NCBI RefSeq assembly: GCF_001571245.1
Contig: NZ_BCTK01000007.1
Location: forward strand, 62,001 to 126,000
Source of the DNA: Achromobacter piechaudii NBRC 102461
GTDB taxonomy: Bacteria; Pseudomonadota; Gammaproteobacteria; Burkholderiales; Burkholderiaceae_B
Reading direction: 5' to 3'
Length of the DNA stretch: 64,000 bases
Under the pieces are notes generated by a model. The model searched no databases. It was not told the origin of the DNA and saw only the letters and a program-made list of their open reading frames with translations. A program made the translations under genes and the position numbers. Below, in pieces: positions 50,364-60,490 of the stretch. Numbering within the stretch: position 1 is the stretch's first letter; the number at the start of each line of letters is the position of its first letter.

Positions 50364-51425
50364 TCAGCGCACTCGGGCGCGCAGTGCGGACAGGAAGTGG
50401 TCGACGTCCTGTTCGGTGGTGGCAAACGAGGTCACCAGGCGCACGACGCCCGGGCCCCAACGATCGTGATAGAAGCGAAAGCCGTCTGCCAGCAGGCCGT
50501 CGATGGCGGCGGCGGGCAATTGGCAGAACAGGATGTTGGCGTCGGCCTTGCCCTGCATCGTCACGCCGGGCAGGCCTTGCATGCCTGCCGCCAGCCGCGC
50601 GGCCATGGCGTTGGCCTGACGCGCGTTGCGCAGCCAAAGGCCATCGTCCAGATACGCGTCCATCTGCGCAGACAGCAACCGCATCTTTGAAAACAGATGG
50701 CCCCCGCGCTTGCGCCGGAACGCCAGGTCGCGCGCGCGATCGCGGTTGAACAGCACGATGGCTTCTGCGCCCAGCACGCCATTCTTGGTGGCGCCGAACG
50801 ACAGGATCTCGACGCCCGCTTTCCACGTCATCTCCGCCGGCGTGCAATCCAGGCTGACCAGCGCATTGGCAAAGCGCGCGCCGTCCATGTGCAGGGGCAG
50901 GCCGGCATCGCGGCAGACGCCGCCGATGGCCCGGATTTCATCCAGCGTGTAGACGCTGCCGGTTTCCGTGGCCTGCGTGATGCTGACGCAGGAAGGCTGG
51001 ACCGAATGCACATCGCCCACCTTGCGGCGCGCCTCATCGGCGAGCTGGGCGGGGTCGATCTTGGCATCGTCGCCGCCCAGCAGCACCAGCCGCGCCCCGT
51101 GGGTAAAGAACTCCGGCGCACCGCATTCATCATTGGCGATGTGGCTCTGCGCATGGCACAGCACGGAACCCCACGGCGGCGTGAGCGCCGACAGGCTCAA
51201 CGAATTGGCGGCCGTGCCGGTGGGCACCAGCAGCACGTCGACCTCGTGCTCGAAAATGTCGGCCAGCCGGCGTTGCACGGTCAGCGTGCAGTCGTCTGCG
51301 CCGTAGGCGGGGGCCTGGCCGGCATTGGCGCGCAGCAGCGCCTGGATCACTTCGGGGCTGGCGCCTGCGATGTTGTCGCTGGAAAAGCCCATTTGCAGGG
51401 CGGGGACGGATGAGGGCGTGGTCAC
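50364..51425 (-). CDS. ltaE: Low-specificity L-threonine aldolase
   Basis: PLP enzyme splitting threonine and allo-threonine to glycine and acetaldehyde, 353 residues. The N-terminal [38 protein letters not shown] and [13 protein letters not shown] match the beta-eliminating lyase group. [14 protein letters not shown] has the PLP-contacting Asp, and the Schiff-base Lys is Lys214 in [14 protein letters not shown]. It diverges from the amidotransferase gene across 117 bp. Confidence 0.92.
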   Translation of the reverse strand: MTTPSSVPALQMGFSSDNIAGASPEVIQALLRANAGQAPAYGADDCTLTVQRRLADIFEHEVDVLLVPTGTAANSLSLSALTPPWGSVLCHAQSHIANDECGAPEFFTHGARLVLLGGDDAKIDPAQLADEARRKVGDVHSVQPSCVSITQATETGSVYTLDEIRAIGGVCRDAGLPLHMDGARFANALVSLDCTPAEMTWKAGVEILSFGATKNGVLGAEAIVLFNRDRARDLAFRRKRGGHLFSKMRLLSAQMDAYLDDGLWLRNARQANAMAARLAAGMQGLPGVTMQGKADANILFCQLPAAAIDGLLADGFRFYHDRWGPGVVRLVTSFATTEQDVDHFLSALRARVR

Positions 51426-51542
51426 GATACGGTTCCGGCTGATTCAGGAAAGCCATCACTATGCCGGGGCGAACGCGGCCAAGCTTGTAGAAAATTGCGG
51501 CTGGCTCCTACACTGGGCGTGTCCTGATTCAAGGAGTGCGTC

Positions 51543-52394
51543 ATGTGTCGCTGGCTGGCTTACAACGGTAGTCCCCTGCAGATGGAAAGCGTGCTGTTCA
51601 AGGCCAAGCACTCGCTGATCGATCAAAGCCTGCATGCGCGCATGGGCGCGACCACCACCAATGGCGACGGCTTCGGGCTGGGCTGGTACGGCAGGCCGAT
51701 CAATGGCCAGATCGAACCGCCGTTTCGCTACCGCAGCGTGCATCCCGCCTGGAACGACCGCAATCTGCGCGAAGCGGCGCGTGCCATCCACGCGCCGTTG
51801 TTCGTGGCGCACATCCGCGCGGCCACCGACACCCCCGCGCAGGAAACCAACTGCCATCCGTTTCGTCACGGCCAGTGGCTGTTCGTGCACAACGGCGTCA
51901 TCCGCGACTATCCGCTGTTGCGTCGCGATCTGATGCTGATGATCGCGCCCGCCTATTTCGGTTCGCTGGAAGGGTCCACCGATTCCGAGGTGATGTTCCT
52001 GCTGGCGCTTACCTTCGGCCTGGATGAAGATCCCATCACGGCGCTGGCGCGCATGGTGGGCGCGGTGGAAGAAACGGGCCGCCGCCACGGCGTGACCCAC
52101 CCCATCAACATGACGGTGTGCGCGCTGGACGGCCACAGGCTGATCGCGGTGCGCTATTCCAGCGAAGCGGAGTCGCGCACCCTGTTTCACAACACCTGCG
52201 TGCGCCATCTGCGCGAACTCTATCCGCAGGATGCGCAGATCGCCGCGCTGGACGAAGACGCGTTCCTGCTACTGTCCGAGCCCTTGAGCGAGATGCCTGG
52301 CGCCTGGGAAGAGGTGCCCGAGGCCACCGCCATCATCGCGGGAGGCGGCGACGTGCGCCACTATCCGTTCGCGCCGATTGCGCCGGGGCCGTGA
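51543..52394 (+). CDS. Class II glutamine amidotransferase (YafJ-like)
   Basis: An Ntn-type glutaminase domain protein, 283 residues, with the nucleophile Cys2 directly after the initiator Met (MCRWLAYNGSPL). Other conserved parts are TNGDGFGLGWYG, VAHIRAATDTPAQETNCHPF (split) and WLFVHNGVIRDY, plus EGSTDSEVMFLLAL. The acceptor of the released ammonia is unknown; relatives include YafJ and EgtC. TCAAGGAGTGCGTC precedes the ATG. Confidence 0.9.
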   Translation: MCRWLAYNGSPLQMESVLFKAKHSLIDQSLHARMGATTTNGDGFGLGWYGRPINGQIEPPFRYRSVHPAWNDRNLREAARAIHAPLFVAHIRAATDTPAQETNCHPFRHGQWLFVHNGVIRDYPLLRRDLMLMIAPAYFGSLEGSTDSEVMFLLALTFGLDEDPITALARMVGAVEETGRRHGVTHPINMTVCALDGHRLIAVRYSSEAESRTLFHNTCVRHLRELYPQDAQIAALDEDAFLLLSEPLSEMPGAWEEVPEATAIIAGGGDVRHYPFAPIAPGP

Positions 52395-52564
52395 TGCAAG
52401 CGCCGCACGGCGTGTCCAGGCGCTTGATCTGGCCAGAAATCGGCGAAATTCAGCGATAAATAGGGGTCATCAAGCACGCATCGCTCATATAAGCGAGAAT
52501 GCGTGTCGCATGACGGTGCGACGTCCTGGGCCGCGAAAGCACCCCAACTCAATAAGGAAGTTGC

Positions 52565-53185
52565 ATGACAGATAGCAAAAACCCGCAGGTCTCAGACGCA
52601 TTGGCGGTGTTTACGCACACGGGGAGCGCCCCGGTTCGCTTTGAATTGCATGACAAGGGCGTGGTCTGCCAACAGGGCGACGCGCGCAACTACACCGCTT
52701 TCGCGGATGTCCTGGATCTTTGCCTGTTCCCCGCCGAAGCGGGCGCTACGGCAGGTCCGATCAACCAATTTGCTTACCGTGCGCGCGCGACGCAAGACTG
52801 GACCATCGTGTCCGGCGACGTCAGCGACTTCGCCCAGTTCATGGATGCCTTCCGCTCGCGCTACGTCGCGCAGCGCCTGCCCGTGCTGGAAGCGTTGATC
52901 GCCAACGGCGAGCGCGTTGTGTTCCGGTATATCGAGTCCGGTGATTTCCCCGCCTTGCAAACGCGGGAATTGGCCCTGTCGGCTGAAGGCCTGCATATCG
53001 ACGGCGCCACCTGGCCTTTTGAGTCGTTGCAGCGTATCGACCTGAACGACTGGACCGAAACCATCAGCCTGCAAGACGACAGCGGCAAGACGGTGTTTTC
53101 GTGCGTGGCCACGCGCATCCTCAGCTCGGACCTGCTGGTCAATCTGGTGTACGACCAGTTGGGGCAGACGGCGGAATACGCCTGA
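52565..53185 (+). CDS. Uncharacterised 206-residue protein
   Basis: I do not recognise the family. The protein has no signal peptide or membrane helix and is rich in beta-type segments (PVRFELHDKGVVCQQGDARNY; ELALSAEGLHIDGATWPFESL, split; TISLQDDSGKTVFSCVATRI). The second half resembles a PH-like or short beta-barrel pattern, but this is only an impression. A strong SD AAGGAAG precedes the ATG, codon use is normal for the region, and a terminator follows, so it is a real monocistronic gene. Confidence 0.8.
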   Translation: MTDSKNPQVSDALAVFTHTGSAPVRFELHDKGVVCQQGDARNYTAFADVLDLCLFPAEAGATAGPINQFAYRARATQDWTIVSGDVSDFAQFMDAFRSRYVAQRLPVLEALIANGERVVFRYIESGDFPALQTRELALSAEGLHIDGATWPFESLQRIDLNDWTETISLQDDSGKTVFSCVATRILSSDLLVNLVYDQLGQTAEYA

Positions 53186-53258
53186 GGGGCAACGCCCCAA
53201 GCGGTGTGGATAGCACCGCCTCAAGCGGCGTAACGGGCGCGCTTGATCTGCAATGAAG

Positions 53259-53291
53259 AAGGGCCGCCATCGTCAGACGAGCGGCCCTTTT
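53259..53291. terminator. Terminator between convergent genes
   Basis: AAGGGCCGC (53259-53267) and GCGGCCCTT (53281-53289) form a 9-bp stem with a 13-base loop, then TTTT on the plus strand. On the minus strand the T-run is weaker. It lies between the unknown gene at 52565 and dapD. Confidence 0.8.
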
Positions 53292-53319
53292 GCATATTGC
53301 GCGATGCAAGACCCGCGTA

Positions 53320-54297
53320 TCAGTGCCCCGCGTGCAGTGCGGGATTCAACGTGCCCCACGCCGTCGTGCGCACCAGGGCTTCGACCGCGCCCGTCTGCGA
53401 ATTGCGGCGGAACAACAGGCCGTGCCGGCCCGCCAGCGTGGCGGCCTTCACCACCTGGCCTTCGGGCGTCAGCACGCGCGTGCCGGCCGTGATGTAGCAG
53501 CCGGCTTCCACCACGCAATCGTCGCCCAGCGAAATGCCCACGCCCGAGTTCGCACCCAGCAGGCAACGCTTGCCGATGGACACCACTTGTTTGCCGCCGC
53601 CCGACATCGTGCCCATGATCGACGCGCCGCCGCCGATATCGCTGCCGTCATCGACGATGACGCCCGCGCTGATGCGGCCTTCGACCATCGAGGCGCCCAG
53701 CGTGCCGGCGTTGAAATTGCAGAAGCCTTCGTGCAGCACGGTCGTGCCGGCCGACAGGTAAGCGCCCAGCCGCACGCGCGCCGTGTCGGCGATGCGCACG
53801 CCGCTGGGCACGACGTAATCGGTCATGCGCGGGATCTTGTCCACGCCGCGTATCTCCAGCGTCTGGCCGGTGGCGCGCAACTGCCAGCGCAAGGCGTCGA
53901 CCTGATCGACCGCGCAGGGCCCCACCGACGTCCAGGCCACGTTGGACAGCACGCCGAACAGGCCGTCCAGATTGGCCTCGTGTGGCCGGATCAGGCGGTG
54001 ACTGAGCAGATGCAGGCGCAGATAGGCGTCATGCGCGTCGGCGGGCGGCGCGGCCAGCGAGGCGATGGCGGTGCGGACCGCGACGATGTCGACCTTGCGG
54101 CGCGTGTCGCGCACGAGCGCAGTGGACACGTGTTCGCCCAGCGCCGCGCGCGCTTCCTCGGGCGTCAGGCGGCGCGTGCCGCCCGCTGGTGTGTTGTCGG
54201 CCAGCGACGGGCGCGGGTACCAGGTATCAAGAACGGAGCCGTCGGCTGCAAGCGTGGCAAGACCGTAGGCGATGGCGCTGTCAGGAGCGACGGACAT
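53320..54297 (-). CDS. dapD: 2,3,4,5-tetrahydrodipicolinate N-succinyltransferase
   Basis: Lysine/diaminopimelate pathway enzyme transferring succinyl from succinyl-CoA. It has 325 residues, the longer DapD type. A globular N-terminal part precedes a left-handed beta-helix with hexapeptide repeats: VRLGAYLSAGTTVLHEGFCNFNAGTLGASMVEGRISAGVIVDDGSDIGGGASIMG (in short blocks from about 175). The TMSGGGKQVVSIGKRCLLGANSGVGISLG block (split) is diagnostic. It is followed upstream by an M20 peptidase gene on the same strand 134 bp away, which is not a clear DapE. Confidence 0.88.
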   Translation of the reverse strand: MSVAPDSAIAYGLATLAADGSVLDTWYPRPSLADNTPAGGTRRLTPEEARAALGEHVSTALVRDTRRKVDIVAVRTAIASLAAPPADAHDAYLRLHLLSHRLIRPHEANLDGLFGVLSNVAWTSVGPCAVDQVDALRWQLRATGQTLEIRGVDKIPRMTDYVVPSGVRIADTARVRLGAYLSAGTTVLHEGFCNFNAGTLGASMVEGRISAGVIVDDGSDIGGGASIMGTMSGGGKQVVSIGKRCLLGANSGVGISLGDDCVVEAGCYITAGTRVLTPEGQVVKAATLAGRHGLLFRRNSQTGAVEALVRTTAWGTLNPALHAGH

Positions 54298-54431
54298 GGC
54301 GTAGGTGTCTGGGCGGAAAGGGACAGGAGAAAATCGCGCAATCGCATTGCGCGAGTTGAGAACGGCGAAGAAGAAACTGGATGCCGGCCGAGGCTTGAAC
54401 CCCGCGCCAGCATCCGGCAAGCCTGGAAATT

Positions 54432-55562
54432 CTAGGCCAATTCGCGCAACAGCAATTCCCAGAATTTCAGGCGCTGCTCAAGCGTGGACACCAGGATGTA
54501 TTCGTTCAGCGTGTGTGCGCCGTCACCGTCGGCGCCCAGGCCGTCGAGCGTCGGGATGCCCATCGCGGACGTGAAGTTCGCGTCGCTGCCGCCACCGGTC
54601 ATGGGGGCGTCTTCCAGCAGGAAGCCGGCGCGGTCCGCATAGCCTTGCACCAATGCCAGCAGCGCGGCGGCCGCTTCGGTCTTGACCATCGGCGGACGGT
54701 TCAGCTCGACGTCGATGTCCAGTTCCACATCCGGTCCCACCGCGCACAGTTCGCGCATGCGGCGCAACACGTCTTCAGCCGCGCCCATGTCGGGGACGCG
54801 GAAGTCGACCACGCAGCGGCACAGCGCCGGCACCGTGTTGGTGACCGTGCCGCCGGCAATCGTGCCCACGCTGACCGTGATGCCACGGTCGTAGTCGGTC
54901 ATGGCTTCCAGCGCCAGCACCTGATGCGCCATTTCGCGGATCGCGCTGCGGCCCTTTTCGTGCTGCATGCCGGCGTGCGCCGGGCGGCCCTTCACGTTCA
55001 GGTTCAGCATCCCCGTACCCTTGCGCGCGGTCACGCACTTGCCGCCGTTCGGGCGGGCCGGTTCGCAGACCAGCGCGTACTTGGCGTTGGCGGCGAAGCG
55101 TTCGATGTGCACGCGCGACGCATGGCTGCCCGTTTCTTCGTCGGGCACCACCAGGAAGTCCACCGGCAGTTGCGTCGCGCCGGGGCGCGCCACGCCGGCC
55201 AGCGCGGTCAGGGCCAGGTAGATGCCTGCCTTCATGTCGTAGCTGCCCGGGCCGTAGAGGCGGTCGCCGTCGATGCGCACGGGGTTCTCAAGCAGGGTGC
55301 CCACCGGGTGCACCGTGTCCATGTGCGCCAGGATCAGAATGCCCGGGCGGGTGTCGCCGGGCGCGCGGTTGGTGGCGTACAGCAGCGGGCCCGTGGTGGG
55401 GCCCAGCGACGACAGCTCTACCGTCAAGCCCGCGGCGGCCGCGTAGTCGGCGATGATGCGCGCCATGGCGGCGATGCCGTCGGGGTAGTTCGACGGCGAC
55501 TCGCATTGCAGCCAGCTCTGGATGCCGGCGACGATCTGTTCAGTGCTTTGGGTGTTGGACAT
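54432..55562 (-). CDS. M20-family peptidase (glutamate carboxypeptidase-like)
   Basis: Zinc-dependent exopeptidase or deacylase of 376 residues. The first metal motif is HMDTVH (80-85). The central Asp lies in YGPGSYDMKAG, the catalytic Glu pair in VVPDEETGSH (141-146), and the dimerisation domain has KGRPAHAGMQHEKGRSAIREM (split). The family resembles carboxypeptidase G2 more than DapE. The start MSNTQSTEQIV is chosen over a frame extending 35 codons into the gap. It is the last gene of the peptide-uptake operon and may cleave C-terminal acidic residues or N-acyl groups. Confidence 0.88.
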   Translation of the reverse strand: MSNTQSTEQIVAGIQSWLQCESPSNYPDGIAAMARIIADYAAAAGLTVELSSLGPTTGPLLYATNRAPGDTRPGILILAHMDTVHPVGTLLENPVRIDGDRLYGPGSYDMKAGIYLALTALAGVARPGATQLPVDFLVVPDEETGSHASRVHIERFAANAKYALVCEPARPNGGKCVTARKGTGMLNLNVKGRPAHAGMQHEKGRSAIREMAHQVLALEAMTDYDRGITVSVGTIAGGTVTNTVPALCRCVVDFRVPDMGAAEDVLRRMRELCAVGPDVELDIDVELNRPPMVKTEAAAALLALVQGYADRAGFLLEDAPMTGGGSDANFTSAMGIPTLDGLGADGDGAHTLNEYILVSTLEQRLKFWELLLRELA

Positions 55563-55600
55563 GGCGGTATCGGTGTTCAGCGAGGGGGAAGGGGAAGCGA

Positions 55601-56506
55601 TCAGGCGACCTGCTGGCCGGCCAGGCGGGCCAGTTCGGCGGCGTCGGGCATCTTGCCGTCGAACCACAGGCTGGCGCAGACGGCCGACATGGCGCGGCCA
55701 TCATGGCCGATGCCGGGCACCACTTGCAGCGTCCAGCCGAACGGCACGCCACGCCGCTCGGCCTCGCGCTTGCCGAACTCGTAGTAGTTCTGCGCGCGTG
55801 CGTAGCGGTGCGGGCCCTGGCGCATGGCGGCGGGCTCGGCGGGCAGGTTGGGGTCGTCCGTGGCGATGTCCTGATCGCCCGCCAGGATCGTCATGGGGTA
55901 GGCCAGCAGCTTGACCAGATGGTCTTCGGTCAGGCCGACTCCGTCCATGCCTTCGGGGAACGGATAGTCGAACGTGGGCAGCGTGTACCAGCCCGGGTTG
56001 CCGGCCGTCACGGCCTTGAACGGCGCGTGCGACTGGCTGCTCATCAAGCGGTGCACGAACTGGCCGCCGGCCGAGTGGCCGAACAGATAGACGTTCTGAC
56101 CGTCTGTGATTTCACCTTCGATCATGTCCTTGATGACGTTGCCCACCAGCGCGTAGGTCCAGCCGTCGATGTGGCGCGGGTTGCCGCCAGCCGAGAACAC
56201 GCGGCCATTGTTGTAGCTTTCCACGCCGGGCCAGATCTCGTTGGAGAACGTCAGCGCCACGATCAGCAGCTTGTGCTTGTCGGCCGCTTCGACCCAGAAG
56301 TCGCGGTACTCGTCGCCATTGCGCAACACGCCGTGCTGCACGATGACGACCGGGCGGTCGGGCGTGTAGCCATACGGGCGATACGTTTGCAGCTTGAAGG
56401 GACGATCCGAATTGCGGTCTTCGTCGATGTACTGGATGGTGTTGCGGCCCGCATGGCCCATTTCGATGGCGATGCGGTCCACGTTGGACATATCAGAGGG
56501 TTTCAT
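55601..56506 (-). CDS. Alpha/beta hydrolase (esterase/peptidase-like)
   Basis: Serine hydrolase of 301 residues with nucleophile Ser135 in FGHSAGGQF, oxyanion-side VVIVQHGVLRNGDEYRDFW (split), acid in LAGDQDIATDD, and His in VPGIGHDGRAMS. No signal peptide, so cytoplasmic. The start ATG overlaps the stop of the ABC ATPase gene (TGATG), so it is translated from the same operon. Substrate unknown; location in the peptide-transport operon suggests an ester or amide of the imported compound. Confidence 0.85.
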   Translation of the reverse strand: MKPSDMSNVDRIAIEMGHAGRNTIQYIDEDRNSDRPFKLQTYRPYGYTPDRPVVIVQHGVLRNGDEYRDFWVEAADKHKLLIVALTFSNEIWPGVESYNNGRVFSAGGNPRHIDGWTYALVGNVIKDMIEGEITDGQNVYLFGHSAGGQFVHRLMSSQSHAPFKAVTAGNPGWYTLPTFDYPFPEGMDGVGLTEDHLVKLLAYPMTILAGDQDIATDDPNLPAEPAAMRQGPHRYARAQNYYEFGKREAERRGVPFGWTLQVVPGIGHDGRAMSAVCASLWFDGKMPDAAELARLAGQQVA

Positions 56507-57512
56507 CAGGCGCTCGCTTCGTTCAGGTGACAGGCCGACCAGTGGCCTGCCGAGATTTCTTTCAGGACCGGCGCCTGCTCGCGGCAACGCGGCATGGCGT
56601 GGGGGCAACGGGGGTTGAACGTGCAGCCGGAGGGCGGGTTCAGCGGCGACGGAATCTCGCCCTTGATCGGCGTGAATTTACGGCCACGGCGTCCCACGTC
56701 CGGCACCTCGGCCATCAGCGCTTGAGTGTAGGGGTGATTGGCGCGCGCGAAGATTTCGGCCGACGTCGAGATCTCGACGATCTTGCCCAGGTACATGATC
56801 GCGACGCGGTCCGAGATGTGCTTGACCACGCCCAGGTCATGGCTGATGAACAGGTAGGTGAAGCCGTGCTGCTCGCGCAGGTCCATGAACAGGTTGATCA
56901 CCTGCGCCTGGATCGACACGTCCAGCGCGGCTACGGGTTCGTCGCAGACCAGGAACTTGGGCGCCACCATCAGCGCGCGGGCGATGCCGATGCGTTGGCG
57001 CTGGCCGCCCGAGATCTGGTGCGGAAAGCGGTCGCGGTATTCGGGGTCCAGGCCCACTTCCTTCAGGGCCTGGTCGATGCGCGCCGGGATGTCGGCGGGC
57101 GGCGCCAGCTTGTGGACCTTGAGCGATTCGCCAAGAATCTGGCGCAGGCGCTGGCGCGGGTTCAGCGAGGCTTGCGGATCCTGGAAGATCATCTGCACGC
57201 CCAGCGTATAGGCCAGCTTGTCCGCGCCGCGCAGGCGCACGGCATCGCGGCCCTGATACAGCAGCTCGCCTTCGGTCTGGCGATGCAGGCCGGCCACGAC
57301 GCGGCCCAGGGTCGACTTGCCGCAACCGGATTCGCCAACCAGGCCGACCACTTCGCCGCGTTTGATGGACAGGTCCACGCCGTTCACGGCATACACCGTG
57401 CGGCGGTCCAGCGGGCGGCCGGTCAGGGCCAGGATGCGCTGGGCCAGATCGGGGCGCTGTTCGAATCGCTTGTGGACGTTCTTGAGCTCGATGACGGGAG
57501 TATCGGCTTGGC

Positions 57513-57516
<4 letters not shown>
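56506..57516 (-). CDS. Dipeptide/oligopeptide ABC transporter ATPase, DppF/OppF type
   Basis: Cytoplasmic ATPase of 336 residues. Walker A GESGCGKST, Q-loop MIFQDPQASLNPR, signature ISGGQRQRIGIARAL, Walker B FLVCDEPVAALDVS, and H-loop SHDLGVVKHI are present. The C-terminal CTFNPRCPHAMPRCREQAP motif with its four cysteines is typical of oligopeptide ATPases and is a likely iron-sulfur site. Overlaps the DppD-type gene by 4 bp. Confidence 0.94.
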
Positions 57517-58496
<980 letters not shown>

Positions 58497-58542
58497 TTCA
58501 GTTGTCCATTGCGCCACGCGCGGCTTGCGTCGAGGGGGCGCG

Positions 58543-59460
58543 TCATCGCTTCGGGTCCAGGGCTTCACGCAGGCGGTCGCCCACGATGTTGATGGAAAGG
58601 ATCAGCACCAGCAGCGCGATGCCCGGGAACAGGCTGATCCAGTAATCGCCCGACAGCAGGTATTGGAAGCCGTTGGAGATCAGCAGTCCCAGCGACGGTT
58701 CGGTGATCGGCACGCCGACGCCCAGGAACGACAGGGTTGCTTCCAGCGCGATCGCGGTTGCGATCTGGATGGTGGCGAACACCATGACGGGGCCCAGGCA
58801 GTTGGGCAGCAGATGGAACATCATGATGCGCCACGCGGGATAGCCCAGGTTGGCGGCCGCTTCCACGTATTCCTTGCGGCGTTCCTGTAGCGCGCGGCTG
58901 CGCATGATGCGGGCATAGTGGCCCCACTGCACCAGCACCAGCGCCAGGATCACCTTGTCCACGCCGCGCCCCAGCACCACCAGCAGCACCAGCGCCACGA
59001 GTATGGTGGGAAAGCCCAGGATGAAATCGACGATACGCATGAGGATCGTGTCGACCAGGCCGCCCACATAGGCGGCGATCAGGCCGATGGTGCCGCCGAT
59101 CGCGGTGGCCAGCACCACGGCCGACAGGCCCACCATCAGGCTGATGCGCAGGCCATACAGGATGGCACTGAGCATGTCGCGGCCCTGGTCATCGGTGCCC
59201 AGCCACGCGATGCTGCCGTCCATCAGCGCCTGGCGCGGCGCCAAGCGGCCGTCCAGCAGCGACAGATTGGCCAGGTCGTAAGGGTTCTGCGGCGCGAAGT
59301 AGGGCGCGAAGACCACCAGGATCACCAGGATGGCCAGCGCGATCACGGAGCCGCGCACCGTCGGGCGCGCGTGCAGTTTCTTCAGGATGGAGGCGCGCTG
59401 CGGTGTCTCGGCCAGGGGCTGGACGGTGCGGGTGCGGCCGGGATTGGGAGGATTAGCCAT
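58543..59460 (-). CDS. Dipeptide ABC transporter permease, DppC type
   Basis: Inner-membrane permease of 305 residues. N-terminal helix [18 protein letters not shown], then the periplasmic loop with [21 protein letters not shown] (split) and the EAA loop [21 protein letters not shown] (split). It is followed by the ATPase genes and preceded by the DppB-type permease. Confidence 0.93.
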   Translation of the reverse strand: MANPPNPGRTRTVQPLAETPQRASILKKLHARPTVRGSVIALAILVILVVFAPYFAPQNPYDLANLSLLDGRLAPRQALMDGSIAWLGTDDQGRDMLSAILYGLRISLMVGLSAVVLATAIGGTIGLIAAYVGGLVDTILMRIVDFILGFPTILVALVLLVVLGRGVDKVILALVLVQWGHYARIMRSRALQERRKEYVEAAANLGYPAWRIMMFHLLPNCLGPVMVFATIQIATAIALEATLSFLGVGVPITEPSLGLLISNGFQYLLSGDYWISLFPGIALLVLILSINIVGDRLREALDPKR

Positions 59461-59466
59461 GGCGGA

Positions 59467-60444
59467 TTATTGAGCGGGGGCCACCAGCTGCACACGCGGG
59501 TCGAGCGCGGCGTACAGGATGTCCACAACCAGGTTGATGACCACGAAGATCAGGGTGACCAGCATCACGTAGGCGACCACGACGGGGCGGTCCAGCTGGT
59601 AGACGCTGTCGATCAGCAGCTTGCCCATGCCGGGCCACGCGAACACGGTTTCGGTGATGGTGGAATAGGCGATCAGGCTGCCGAACTCCATGCCGATCAC
59701 GGTCACGACCGGGATCAGGATGTTGCGCAGGATGTGGCGGCGTACGATGCGGCCGGGCTTGACGCCCTTGGCGCGCGCGAATTTCACGTAGTCCTGGCTG
59801 CGTGCCTCGACCACGCCCGAGGCGGTCAGGCGCAACACCAGCGCGATGTTGGCCAGCGCCAGGTTGACGGCCGGCATGATCAGGTGCGACCAGCCATCGG
59901 CGGTCAGGATCGACAGGCGCACGCCCAGGACGGTGACGGTGTCGCCGCGCCCCGTGGCCGGCAGCCAGCCCAGCCAGACGGCGAACAGCAGGATCAGCAT
60001 CATGCCTTGCCAGAAGTTGGGCAGCGAAAAGCCCAGCACCGACGAGGCCATGATGCCGCGACCCAGGTATTCGTCGCGGTACAGGCCGGCGACCAGGCCC
60101 AGCGGAATGCCGATCACACAGGTCAGCATGATGGCCACGATGACCAGCTCGAACGTGGCGGGAATGCGTTGCACGATGAGTTCGATGGCCGGGATGCCGT
60201 GCACGAAGGACGTGCCCAGGTCGCCGTGCAGCGCGCGCCACAGGAAACCCGTGTATTGCTGCCACACGGGCAGGTCCAGGCCCAGGCGGGCGATCATCGC
60301 CTCGCGGGCGGCCTGGCTGGCTTCGGGGCTGACGAGCAGTTCGATCGGATCGCCCACGGCATACACCGCGAAGAAGACCACGACCGAAACGGCCAGCAGT
60401 ACGAACAGACTCTGTATCAGTCTGCGCAGGATGAACAAGGCCAC
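59467..60444 (-). CDS. Dipeptide ABC transporter permease, DppB type
   Basis: Inner-membrane permease of 325 residues. N-terminal ALFILRRLIQSLFVLLAVSV, family segment LPVWQQYTGFLWRALHGDLGTSF (split), EAA loop YVKFARAKGVKPGRIVRRHILRN (split), and later helices to the C-terminus. Partner of the DppC-type protein 6 bp downstream. Confidence 0.93.
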   Translation of the reverse strand: MALFILRRLIQSLFVLLAVSVVVFFAVYAVGDPIELLVSPEASQAAREAMIARLGLDLPVWQQYTGFLWRALHGDLGTSFVHGIPAIELIVQRIPATFELVIVAIMLTCVIGIPLGLVAGLYRDEYLGRGIMASSVLGFSLPNFWQGMMLILLFAVWLGWLPATGRGDTVTVLGVRLSILTADGWSHLIMPAVNLALANIALVLRLTASGVVEARSQDYVKFARAKGVKPGRIVRRHILRNILIPVVTVIGMEFGSLIAYSTITETVFAWPGMGKLLIDSVYQLDRPVVVAYVMLVTLIFVVINLVVDILYAALDPRVQLVAPAQ

Positions 60445-60490
60445 GTGATGATTTCCTTGGTGGGCTCAGGGGTTTCTTGGCGCCGCGTGT

